From Hygrophila difformis (taxonomy: Eukaryota > Streptophyta > Magnoliopsida > Lamiales > Acanthaceae): DNA of 64,000 nucleotides. The stretch covers positions 60,629,628-60,693,627 of the forward strand of contig JAOANR010000003.1 in assembly GCA_030278955.1 (NCBI GenBank), in the 5' to 3' direction. The translations under genes and the position numbers were made by a program. Numbering within the stretch: position 1 is the first letter of the stretch; each line of letters begins with the position of its first letter. The notes under the pieces are model-generated. The model saw only the letters and a list, made by a program, of their open reading frames with translations. It was not told the origin of the DNA and made no database searches. Of this stretch, positions 45,601-54,164 are shown piece after piece.

Positions 45601-45733
45601 AAAGTGACCAGAAAATTGCATAGCTCCATTGAATGCTTCTAACCGCGAGAGCTATCTGCTTCCTCAGATCCTGGGGCACTTCATTCTGGCTTTGGCTCTG
45701 GCTTCCAGTTGCCATTCTTGACTGCTGAGCCAT
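42666..45733 (-). CDS. EGL3: bHLH transcription factor, subgroup IIIf (GL3/EGL3-like)
   Basis: Eight coding exons (minus): 45733-45585, 45119-44865, 44761-44665, 44522-44508, 44404-44348, 44244-43378, 43290-42844, 42737-42666; phases agree and give 652 residues. These factors join R2R3-MYB and TTG1-type WD40 proteins in MBW complexes controlling trichomes, root hairs and anthocyanins. The MYB-interacting N-terminus is clear (QWSYAIFWSLSSRQPGVLEW, GYYNGEIKTRKT, EWYFLVCMSFVFN, AIWLCNAHRADTKVFARSLL, CFPHLGGVLELGTTEL). The basic helix-loop-helix has the H-E-R residues of E-box binders (NHVLSERKRREKINERFAIL). The C-terminus is ACT-like and ends KAASGVVIKQALQKVIKKC. Oddities: a 15-nt microexon (SAAIQ) and a GC-AG intron before it. 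GL3 versus EGL3/JAF13 is not resolved. Confidence 0.92.
44508..44522 (-). other. 15-nt microexon of the bHLH gene
   Basis: Minus strand TTCCAG|AGTGCAGCAATTCAG|GTAATG, coding S-A-A-I-Q. It restores the conserved 'LLAKSA.IQT.VCFP' junction, and the phase is 0 on both sides. It follows an intron whose donor is GC (AAG|GCAAGT, exon edge at 44665). Confidence 0.85.
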
Positions 45734-46452
45734 CTTCACCAGAACATACTATATGTACTAACTAATTAATTTCTCATAACAAGAAAACAGAGGAAAAGGA
45801 TAAAATTCCAACTTGGAATGTGAGAATCGAGATAAACTTTTAAAAGGAAAAATACAAAACTATTCCCAGCTGCAATTTCCAAGGCTGCTAAAACCTACCA
45901 CCACAGTAATAAATACTAATATAAAAATGGTTTCTTGTTGACTTGTAAGTTGTTCTAATCTTCTATTGCTCCATCCACAATCTGGGTTTCTTTTACAAGC
46001 TCATGAAGGCACCACTTCAATAGCTGTGTGACCACTGACTCAAGGCAGAAAAGAATAGATCTAGCTATAGAATTGTATGCAAGACTTTTGGATTTGTTCC
46101 CATTTTCTATGCAAGACAATCAAGATATCTGAACCCTTCAGATTCAGTAAATATCTTCAATCATTTTAGCTTGAAGGGTAAAGATTAAAAAAAACTGGGA
46201 TGGATCGCAAGATTGGCAGCATTTTCTTCCAAAAGAGACAGTTCCTGAATGATGGTCTGGTGCAAATGGCAAATACACAAATTGGGGCAAAATGTGGCTA
46301 TTATGGTAGTAGTTGGATGGAGGGTACTTGACCCCACAAAACCCCACCCACTTTGTAGTATAAACTTTGCACTGTTATGATTAGCAGCCGCATGAAATGG
46401 AATATACGAAGTATTTATCACTTTTATCTTCAATAAATAATAGAGTAGTAAT
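45734..46452. other. Upstream region of the bHLH gene
   Basis: AT-rich DNA with no other gene; the likely promoter and leader of the bHLH gene on the minus strand. I could not single out a TATA box or MYB site with confidence. Confidence 0.45.
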
Positions 46453-46775
46453 ACTAAAAATTGGTTTAATTATTAAAATAATGTAGATAAATTATCTTAT
46501 TCCCAAAATAATAACAACTCGCATGTTCAACAGGTGACTTGAAAAAAATCATTTTTTATTGGGTAATCGCCTGTTCAACATGCGATCACACTTTTTTTTA
46601 AATAAATAATTAATAAAAATATAATTCCCTGTTCAACAGGCGATTATCAAAAAAAATTAAAACCCACTTCACTCTCCTGTTCAACAGGCGAGTGTAAATT
46701 TTTTTTTAAAAAAGTAATTGCTAATTAATTTTAGCTCTGGTAAATATTGTGGCATGAGCTCATGCAGAAAATATT

Positions 46776-46937
46776 ATTTTTAGCTCTGGTAAGAAGGAAC
46801 TGAGAAAACTGAAGAGAAAATCCATGCTGAAGGAATGTCAAACTTCTGTGGAAAAGATGTGCTCAGACACTATTTTTGATAATTATGAGAGGATTAATGC
46901 TGCCTCTTCAAGAAGATCCTCGAAATCTAGGAATACA
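46776..46937 (+). pseudogene. Coding-like fragment captured in the Mutator-like element
   Basis: After TTATTTTTAG (splice-acceptor-like) an open frame reads SGKKELRKLKRKSMLKECQT and goes on, through SVEKMCSDTIFDNYERINAA, to SSRRSSKSR before a T-run. Its composition (basic/acidic, low Leu/Phe) is unlike the AT-rich DNA around it. The parent gene was not recognised. Capture by the element is inference. Confidence 0.45.
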
Positions 46938-46970
46938 TTTTTTTTTTAAGTTATAGAATACATATGGAGA

Positions 46971-47109
46971 TGAGGACTAGCCCAAGTAGCATTCTTAGAT
47001 TGGAGATTCGATTTTTCATCCGGCTTCCTATCCTTCTGGTTTATTCTTTTTGTAATTTGTGTGACATGAGCTAATACTATTTTTCTGACTTCGATTTCTC
47101 CAAAAAATA
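46971..47109 (+). mobile_element. tRNA-derived SINE (family A)
   Basis: GAGATGAGGACTAGCCCAAG head (A-box), B-box AGATTCGATTTTTC, TTGTAATTTGTGTGACATGA signature, CTCCAAAAAA tail. Imperfect target duplication TTATAGAATACATAT / TTATAGAATATATAT. Confidence 0.75.
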
Positions 47110-47481
47110 TTATAGAATATATATATATAGATACTAATATTTATCTCTTAAAAATATACTTACTATTTAAACTTCACTAAAAAGAATACAAAACAAAAGT
47201 GAAGACTCCGATCAATTTTGGTCCATTTAAAGTGTTTGTTTCCCTTGTGCGCACTTAGCAATTAGTAATTAATTATTTTTTTTAAAAAAAAATTGCACTC
47301 GCCTGTTAAACAGGCGTGTGAAGTGGGTTGTAATTCTTTCAAGTGTGATCGCATGTTCAACAGACGATTACCCAATAAAAAATGAATTTTTTCAAGTCGC
47401 CTGTTGAACAGGCGAGTTGTTATTATTTTGGGAATGAGATAATTTATCTATATTATTTTAATAATTAAGCCACTAAAAATT

Positions 47482-47940
47482 GTATAGGAAATAGAAAATA
47501 AATATTAGAAAACAAGTCAAGTTTGAACAGGACTAAAAAGGAAAAATGTTAAATCCATAAAAATTACTCCACAGTTAAAAATTGCAAACACGAGGTAGTC
47601 GTCGGCGGCCACTTTCTACTGAGCGACACGCATTAGCGAGGGCAGAGGTTAGGATTTTGCAAGGTTTATTGCAGTGAAGAATTGGATTACGTGGAGCAAT
47701 TTTTGTTTGCCATTTTATTGCAGTTTCGTTTGGTAAAGTGACAGGAATCGCATTTTGACCTGCTTTCCGTTTCGGGCAAAACACGTTTTGAATGCCTTAC
47801 AGCCTTACCGTGGTCAAATGCTAAGTGTGAATACAATTTTATTGGAATTGCAAAATGTAAACGTACTTAGTTTTTTTGTTTTTGTTTTTGTTTTTTTTTA
47901 AAGGCCGGAGAACAATAGTTTTCATATATGTTTACCAAAA
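47482..47940. other. Intergenic DNA, no gene seen
   Basis: A moderately GC-rich block at 47580-47830 with a 69-codon minus-strand frame and no recognisable product; then a T-rich stretch. Confidence 0.4.
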
Positions 47941-47952
47941 AAAATAGTTTTC

Positions 47953-48117
47953 ATATACCAAACGCAGTTGGCCTGAGTGGTATGGAGCTCTGGCAACTTA
48001 AGTAAATGTATCGGGTTCGAGTCTTTGTGTATGCAGAATTATGCTTTGAGACACGATCCTCGAGGAATTAGTCTTGGGTCCAATGAGGCCCAAGGATACC
48101 CTGGTATTCACCAAAAA
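47953..48117 (+). mobile_element. tRNA-derived SINE (family B)
   Basis: A-box TTGGCCTGAGTGG, B-box GGGTTCGAGTC, then GTGTATGCAGAATTATGC and a GGTATTCACCAAAAAA end. Target duplication AAAATAGTTTTC at 47941-47952 and 48118-48129. Confidence 0.78.
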
Positions 48118-48177
48118 AAAATAGTTTTCTTTATTTAATTAGTGTCGTATATATTTATCAACTAAACTAACACATCA

Positions 48178-49203
48178 GTGCGTGGCGACAGTCAGAAATC
48201 TTGGGCTTGGAAGATTAAAGCCCCGGAAAAGGTTCGTGTTTTTGCTTGGCTGGTTTCACACAATTCCCTTCCAGTTAATGAAGTTAGATTCCATCGTGGT
48301 ATTACCAACTCCCCTCAGTGTACCATTTGTGGTGAAAGCATGGAATCCATTATGCAGATGCTCTTCTATTGTCCTTGGTCGAAGGAGGTTTGGCAGCGCA
48401 TGGGCGGGAGCCCTTCTTCGCTATGGCTGTCGAGATTTGATGACGCAGCCCTATTCTTTGCTCGGTTTGGGCGTCGATGGTCTGGCACCCAATGGGCAAC
48501 TATTTGGAGTATATGGGTTGGTAGAAATAACATGTGTTTTCGTGGGGAGCAACCCAATATTGATGGCACTGTGAGGAGCTCTCGGTTTTTGGGGATAGCT
48601 TTTGAGAGGGCTTGTGGGTGGACCACTAGATCGCGAGATATCCGGCTAGTCCAATGGAACCCTAAGCAGTTTAATGGAATGATTCTTCATGTGGACGGGA
48701 GTGCTCTTGGGAACCCGGGTCGCGCTGGATTTGGAGGGGTTCTTCGCGACGGGGATGGTAGATGGTTGGAGGGGTTTTCTGGCTACATTGGCACCTCCAC
48801 TAATCTGGAGGCGGAACTTCATGCTATTTGAAATGGCCTTAAACGGATTCATGGTTTGGGGGTTGTCTCCATTTGTTGTTACTCGGACTCTGAGGATGCT
48901 CTACGTCTCATCCAACAGGAGATAGCTCCGGATCATGGTCATTTTGCCTTGGTTCGGAATATTCAGGACATTCTTGCTCTCCATCCGTACTGCAGGTGGT
49001 TTCACATCCTCCGGGAGGGGAATTCTGTTGCTGATGCTCTAGCTAAGCGAGGTTCTCATCCGAGGAGTTCTTCACGACGTGGGCATTCCTGCCGGATGAC
49101 ACTCGTTCGCTTCTCTTGGCTGACATGGCGGGAACTTGGTTTCCTCGTTTCTGATTATTGCACTTGGTTTTTTTATTTCCTTTTTTTTTACCTTTTTATT
49201 TAG
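48178..49203 (+). pseudogene. LINE ORF2 C-terminus: zinc-binding RT domain plus RNase H
   Basis: One frame of 342 codons broken only by a TGA at 48829-48831 (expected Trp in A-I-W-N-G-L). The zf-RVT part reads APEKVRVFAWLVSHNSLP, CTICGESMES, FYCPWSKEVW. The RNase H part keeps all four acidic residues: D in LHVDGSALGNPGRAGFGG, E in NLEAELHAI, D in YSDSEDALRLI and D in NSVADALAKRG. The 5' part of ORF2 (endonuclease, RT core) is missing by truncation. Confidence 0.88.
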
Positions 49204-49249
49204 CTGACGCTTGTTAGCGTCCCTCTCACCAAAAAAAAAAAAAAAAAAC
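48178..49249 (+). mobile_element. 5'-truncated L1-type LINE with perfect target duplication
   Basis: Flanked by a perfect 17-bp duplication ACTAAACTAACACATCA (48161-48177, 49250-49266). It ends in a run of about 18 A. Only the last part of ORF2 is present. The perfect duplication and single stop codon suggest a recent insertion. Confidence 0.92.
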
Positions 49250-49266
49250 ACTAAACTAACACATCA

Positions 49267-50640
49267 TATTGTTAGTAGTAGTAGTATTATTAGCATTAAT
49301 TTTTTTTGGTTTATTTATTGATCAGCTTTATTTATTTTTTTTGGTAGTAACAGGCTAACAGCAAGTATTAGGTGTTCAAATAATTGAATTCCTTTTTTCT
49401 TTTTTTGATTGATTAGGCCGTGTTTTTGGAGGCAATGTTTGTGCGTGCGATTCAAGTTCAACCTTTTTATGGGATTAAGACACTGTTTGATAATTTCCAT
49501 TCGGTATTTTTGTATCATCGCACCCCACCCTTAAACTTTGGACTCTGGCACACTTTTTTTTCTTCTTTTTTTTTTTTCCCTTTTTCCCCTGACCTTTTTA
49601 AACCGAAAACCTATAAAAATAAAAGAAAAATAAAAATCACCCATTAATAATCCCTACATGGCTACGTCATTATTATTCCTTTTTGTTCCCTCAACAAGAG
49701 AATGAACAGTTCTGGTTAAAAAAAAATTGATATATTGTCTTAAATTTATAAAATAATATAGTATGCAATTTTTGAAAATGAAAAAAAAAAAAAGGAGACA
49801 CCTGTCTCTTAAGGAATATTATGAGAAAGATATGATGATAGTGTAAATTAGTGGTATATTATTTCAGCCCAATGCATGAAACATTTTGTTTTTGGTAATA
49901 GTATGTGTGAAGAGTTTTTAACGCTAGGAATCGATCAGTTGATATGTTGGGGAATGTATTAATAGTAGTATATACTCCATTATTATACTAATAAACTATC
50001 ATTTTATTTACTAATCTTTTCATGTCATTCTCAATCGTCATAATCATGCACTACCATCATGCAATATGGCTTTTTATATTATGTTAGTAAAACACTCAAT
50101 TAAGGCCTAGTGGGCAATTTGCATATTTCCACGTTTGTATTTTAATTTTGAATTGTCCATTAGTCAATATATTGAAAATACACTGGTAAGTAGTATCTAC
50201 ATGTTCTTTAGGTATATCTCGGAATGGGAATATAAAACGGTCGCTGAAAATCTTATTTTCAATATTTTAATATTATTGTGGTTGGTTATGTTAAAAGTTT
50301 CAGATTTTGTAATTTCAGATATTCGATTTTTATCAGCTAGACAGAATTGTAATAGCAGATAAATTATGCCTAAATGACAAAAAATAAAAGTAAAAAATTA
50401 AAGTAGTGACAGTTTAAGAAACATTTAAAAAGTCAAAACCATACTTAAAGGATGAAGGCTACTTGGGCCCAAATTGGGCCTACCATGTAAGCCCATTACA
50501 TTAAACTATTGGGCTTCACTAGAAGGCCTTCTCCCAAAAATCCAAAAACAAGCACAACCTTGACTCACATAATCAGATCCACATAAACCACATCCCACAT
50601 CGCCCATACGTAGATATAACTAAAAAAAAGCACCCTCTGC
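49267..50640. other. AT-rich intergenic DNA, no gene seen
   Basis: Many homopolymer tracts. The piece next to the dynamin gene (about 50,450-50,675) is its 3' flank. No frame of coding character. Confidence 0.5.
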
Positions 50641-50675
50641 CTTACTACAACCTTTGATTTCTCCAGCAGATTGAT

Positions 50676-53099
50676 TCAATTGGTAACAACCCTATCAATG
50701 ATATTAGCAACAAGGTTCTTGGACTCCTTGAGCAACCTTATGCTATTCCCCAGCTTGATCCTCTTCTCGGCCACCGCCGGCGACTCCTCCATCATCCTCT
50801 CCAGGCCGGCCCCCTTCTCCCCTATCACTTCCTGAACAACCCCCACATCAATTTCCTTCTCAACCATTTCCCTAATGCTGTGCAGCAGATGCAGTGCCAC
50901 ATTATCCACCATGCGCCTCAGCACGATGTCCCAATACGCCGTGATCCTCATCTTCACATCAAACGCCTCCTGCACAATGTCCGCGCCCTTTTCGCGCAGA
51001 CCACACACGCATATCTTTTGGAATCGATCAAACTTAAAACAACTGGATTCTGATGATGGTGCTGGAGCTGCAGTGTTCACGGCTTTCATGAAGTTGGCCT
51101 GATGCGCTATCAGGCCGTTCCAAGTGGTCGTGTATTCGGGGTTGCACGTGTAATCCGATATCTTCTCCATGTCCACCATGCTCTGCACCCAATTTGCAGA
51201 TTCCTGCTTCTTCTTAGCAATCAGTCTCTGTGCAGCTCTCTGTGTCCCCAACCGGAGGTGCGGGTAGTGATTCGAATGCTTCAACAGGACAGTGATTAAT
51301 ACCGTTTCGATGTAGCTCCAAATGCTGTCGATGAAATCAAAGGGAATTTGTGAAATGTTCTTCACTCTGTTCTGCAGTAAGATCATGAAAGCAGATTTAG
51401 GCAGGAAATTCGGCAGCCCTACAGCCCTGGTTTCATTCAAGACATCGATTTCTGCAATCAGGAACTTCTTGTTAACTTCTGAATTGGCATCCAATTCATC
51501 CGATTTCATGAGCTGATTCGAGAATTCGTTCAGTTTTTCCACGAATCTGGCTGTGCAGTGCATATTTTTGTCATCAGTAAACTCATCGAACTCCCCTCGG
51601 ACAAGGATTTTCTTCAATGATTCCTTGGCCATTCCAACAACGTTCATGAACGTCGCCATTGCTTCTGCAACTGAGTTCAGTTTCTTTGGTAATTTGCACA
51701 GTTCCTCCACATTTGCAGCGAGCTTGTTATTGATCTGCTTGATGATATCCGGCAAGCATTTGGCGATAATGGAAGCCTGAATCTTTACCAGCTTCCCAGC
51801 CAGGACAGGAATTCCAACCATGGATCTGTCGATGCTCGAAAGCTGGGGATGAGTCGAAAAAAGCCTTTCTTCTTCCGCCCTAGCTTCGTCGTAGCTCTCA
51901 TCTCCGATACGGTTCCTGACGCAGACGTAGCCCAGCCCTATGTTGACGTCGTCCGCGGTGACTTTGTGCAGAAGCTCTTCCGGCGATTTGTCGGACTTCG
52001 TGACCACCGCCAGCGTCCTCTGCCCTGTTTTGTCCACCATCTGCGACATCCTGATCGATTCACATGTGGAGAAATCCACACTGGCGGACAGCACGTTCAG
52101 GATGATGGTCTCCTCGGGCTTGATGAATTCCATGATCATCTTCGAAATCTGGTCGTAGATGTCCTCCGGCTGGCCGTGGACCGGAACCCTAGTGATCCCC
52201 GGTAAATCGACCATGGTAAGGTCTGGAACGCCCTTCTTTTTCACAACTAGGGTTAACGGATTGTTCGAAATCCCCTTCGCCGTCCCCGCGACCTCTTCCG
52301 TGGCACGATTAATGGCGTCGGCGATGTTTTCCTCGTCGGTCGGGACTTCCTTCCCGTTGTATTGAAGTGTGATGACCGGTTTCGTCTTGGAGCCCGGCAT
52401 ATTCTGCAGGCGCATGATGAGCGGCACCCTGGTGCAAATCCCTTGGCCTCGGGGAAGGCTGATCCTGGCGAGGGACTCGAGGACGCTGGACTTTCCGGTG
52501 GACTGATCGCCGACGACGACGATGGTGGGAAGCTGGATGCCTTCCTGGGTGACCTTGAGGTTGCGCAACTTGTCAACGACGTCGAGGAGGGGGCGGATGC
52601 GGTCGTTGTAGGAGGAAATGATCGGAGCAGAATGACCGGAGTCCGAGTCCTTCTCGCCATTGGAGATGGAAAGAATATCCATTTTCCGTACAGCGTGAAT
52701 TTCCAGCGAGGAAGATGAAGAGGAACCATTTGTAGAGCTTCGGGACAAAGCAGCCCGGGCATCGGCGAGGGCGGACTCAATGGCATCGTTAGTGGGGTCC
52801 ATCTGGAGGCCCTTCTTGTAGGCGGAAACGGCGCCGGCGTAGTCATGGAGGCCCATATAGGCGGCGCCCAGGCGCGAGTAGCCCTTTGCCCAGGTGGGGC
52901 TAAGCTGGACGGATTTCTGGGCATCGACAAGAGCTTCAGGGAATTTGTTGAGGGAAGCGTAGGCGCGGGATCGGGATGAGAAAAGGAGGTGGTTGGGGGA
53001 GAGGTCAATAGCACGGGTGAAGTGGCGCACGGCGGCGTTGTAGTCGTCGACGTCAAGCGCCGCATTGCCTTTGGCCGCCGCTGCATCCGCCGCTGCCAT
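50676..53099 (-). CDS. TPR-dynamin fusion: Hop/STI1-like TPR domain + DRP4/Mx-like dynamin-related protein
   Basis: 807 residues, single exon. Residues 2-118 are three TPR units very like the TPR1 domain of plant Hop/STI1 co-chaperones (AAAAKGNAAL, AVRHFTRAIDLSP, FPEALVDAQKSVQLSPTWAK, GYSRLGAAYMGLHDY). A Ser-rich linker follows (about 119-155). Then comes a complete DRP4C-type dynamin: P-loop GDQSTGKSS (197-205), DLPG (298-301), TKSD (367-370), RGQGICTRVPL switch region, YVCVRNRIGDESYDEA, a middle domain and a GED (FDVKMRITAYWDIVLRRMVD to the end). There is no PH or proline-rich domain, as usual for DRP4. From Met140 the protein would be 668 residues, about the normal DRP4 length, so the TPR module is an in-frame addition. 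Of the five carboxylate-clamp positions known in Hop TPR1, two are replaced here (Lys8 by Ala, Asn43 by Ser). Confidence 0.93.
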   Translation of the reverse strand: MAAADAAAAKGNAALDVDDYNAAVRHFTRAIDLSPNHLLFSSRSRAYASLNKFPEALVDAQKSVQLSPTWAKGYSRLGAAYMGLHDYAGAVSAYKKGLQMDPTNDAIESALADARAALSRSSTNGSSSSSSLEIHAVRKMDILSISNGEKDSDSGHSAPIISSYNDRIRPLLDVVDKLRNLKVTQEGIQLPTIVVVGDQSTGKSSVLESLARISLPRGQGICTRVPLIMRLQNMPGSKTKPVITLQYNGKEVPTDEENIADAINRATEEVAGTAKGISNNPLTLVVKKKGVPDLTMVDLPGITRVPVHGQPEDIYDQISKMIMEFIKPEETIILNVLSASVDFSTCESIRMSQMVDKTGQRTLAVVTKSDKSPEELLHKVTADDVNIGLGYVCVRNRIGDESYDEARAEEERLFSTHPQLSSIDRSMVGIPVLAGKLVKIQASIIAKCLPDIIKQINNKLAANVEELCKLPKKLNSVAEAMATFMNVVGMAKESLKKILVRGEFDEFTDDKNMHCTARFVEKLNEFSNQLMKSDELDANSEVNKKFLIAEIDVLNETRAVGLPNFLPKSAFMILLQNRVKNISQIPFDFIDSIWSYIETVLITVLLKHSNHYPHLRLGTQRAAQRLIAKKKQESANWVQSMVDMEKISDYTCNPEYTTTWNGLIAHQANFMKAVNTAAPAPSSESSCFKFDRFQKICVCGLREKGADIVQEAFDVKMRITAYWDIVLRRMVDNVALHLLHSIREMVEKEIDVGVVQEVIGEKGAGLERMMEESPAVAEKRIKLGNSIRLLKESKNLVANIIDRVVTN

Positions 53100-53203
53100 T
53101 ATTATACCTAAATAAAATAAAATGTGGGGACTTTTACAGAAGAGTAGGGTTGAGAGTGAAGAGTGAAGGAAGTGCGCTTAGCTTACTAGTAGTAGTACTC
53201 CAG

Positions 53204-53213
53204 TATTTAAAAA
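53204..53213 (-). promoter_or_regulatory. Possible TATA-like element of the dynamin gene
   Basis: Minus strand TTTTTAAATACTGG, about 105 bp upstream of the first Met. Only position and composition support it. Confidence 0.3.
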
Positions 53214-53477
53214 GTAGTAGTAAACAATATTAGCATATCTTTAAATACTAATATTTTGCTGATATTGTTTTAATAGGAGATTCTCATAGTCTTATACTAC
53301 TACTGCTACTACGTATTTTCTACAATCATTGAATCATTGGTTGCCTGTATTAAGAGATTTGGTTGTACATTTTCCTGTTTGTTTGCCCAACTCAAATGTG
53401 TATATATGTAAATTCAAATAGCTGCTGCTACTCATAAAAATCGGGACTAATAATCGGTTAATGAAGTAGTACTAGTA

Positions 53478-53958
53478 CTCCCTCCGTCCAGCGAAAGTTG
53501 ACGCGTATTACTTTTTGAGCTGTCCCACGAAATTTGACACGTTTCCTTTTTTAGATAAATTAAATTAATATAAATATAATTAGAATCTTAATGGTTTCTA
53601 AAAACCCATTAAAAGTAATTACTTTAACTATTCTGCACAACTCCCAATACACTTTTATTTTTCTATACAAATCCCTTACATTTCTTTAATTCTCCATATC
53701 TCAAAATAGGTACAAATAAAAATTATATAAAATATATATTCTAAAACTAGACACCTAGACGATTCTAACAAGACCACACTTGAGTATTTTTTCTAATTAA
53801 ATCATTACCATAATATTAAGTCAAAGTTAAACAATAAGTAAAGTGAAAATTTATTAAAATTTTAAACACAAATATCCACAACACTTTAACCATTAAACTC
53901 CACTATATAAATTACCGTGCCTAAAAGAAATGCGTCAACTTTCGCGGGACAGAGGGAG
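53478..53958. mobile_element. Stowaway-like MITE
   Basis: TA|CTCCCTCCGTCCAGCGAAAG ... TTTCGCGGGACAGAGGGAG|TA, 481 bp; long inverted ends (GTTGACGCGT / ATGCGTCAAC). About 380 bp upstream of the dynamin gene. Confidence 0.85.
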
Positions 53959-54164
53959 TAATATTTAAGTTGACTCCTCGAATACTGATCAATCCTTGTA
54001 AAGTTGAAATAGCATGGCAGCAGCTGCTACTCAGTAATCGGAACTGTATGTGGATGATGTTTTTGTTGTTGTTGTTGTGTTCCTTACTACCCTCAAATAA
54101 TGTGAGTGACTGAGGCTGATCGCAATATGAAAGCTAATACTTACAATGTACTGCTACTACTACT

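Larger units (their letters stand above)
46463..47471. mobile_element. Mutator-like element (Pack-MULE candidate) with palindrome arrays
   Basis: A perfect 10-bp direct repeat ACTAAAAATT flanks it (46453-46462, 47472-47481). The termini form long inverted repeats of at least 120 bp, starting GGTTTAATTATTAAAATAAT and passing through ATTATCTTATTCCCAAAATA. Both arms, and the DNA just inside, hold seven copies of a palindrome of the form CGCCTGTTCAACAGGCG. The middle carries a coding-like piece (46776-46937) and a nested SINE (46971-47109). No transposase. Confidence 0.8.

Noticed and set aside
52253..53086. 277-codon minus-strand frame overlapping the dynamin gene
   Set aside because: It is the shifted-frame shadow of the GC-rich 5' part of the TPR-dynamin gene; its Pro/Ser-rich composition is typical of such shadows.
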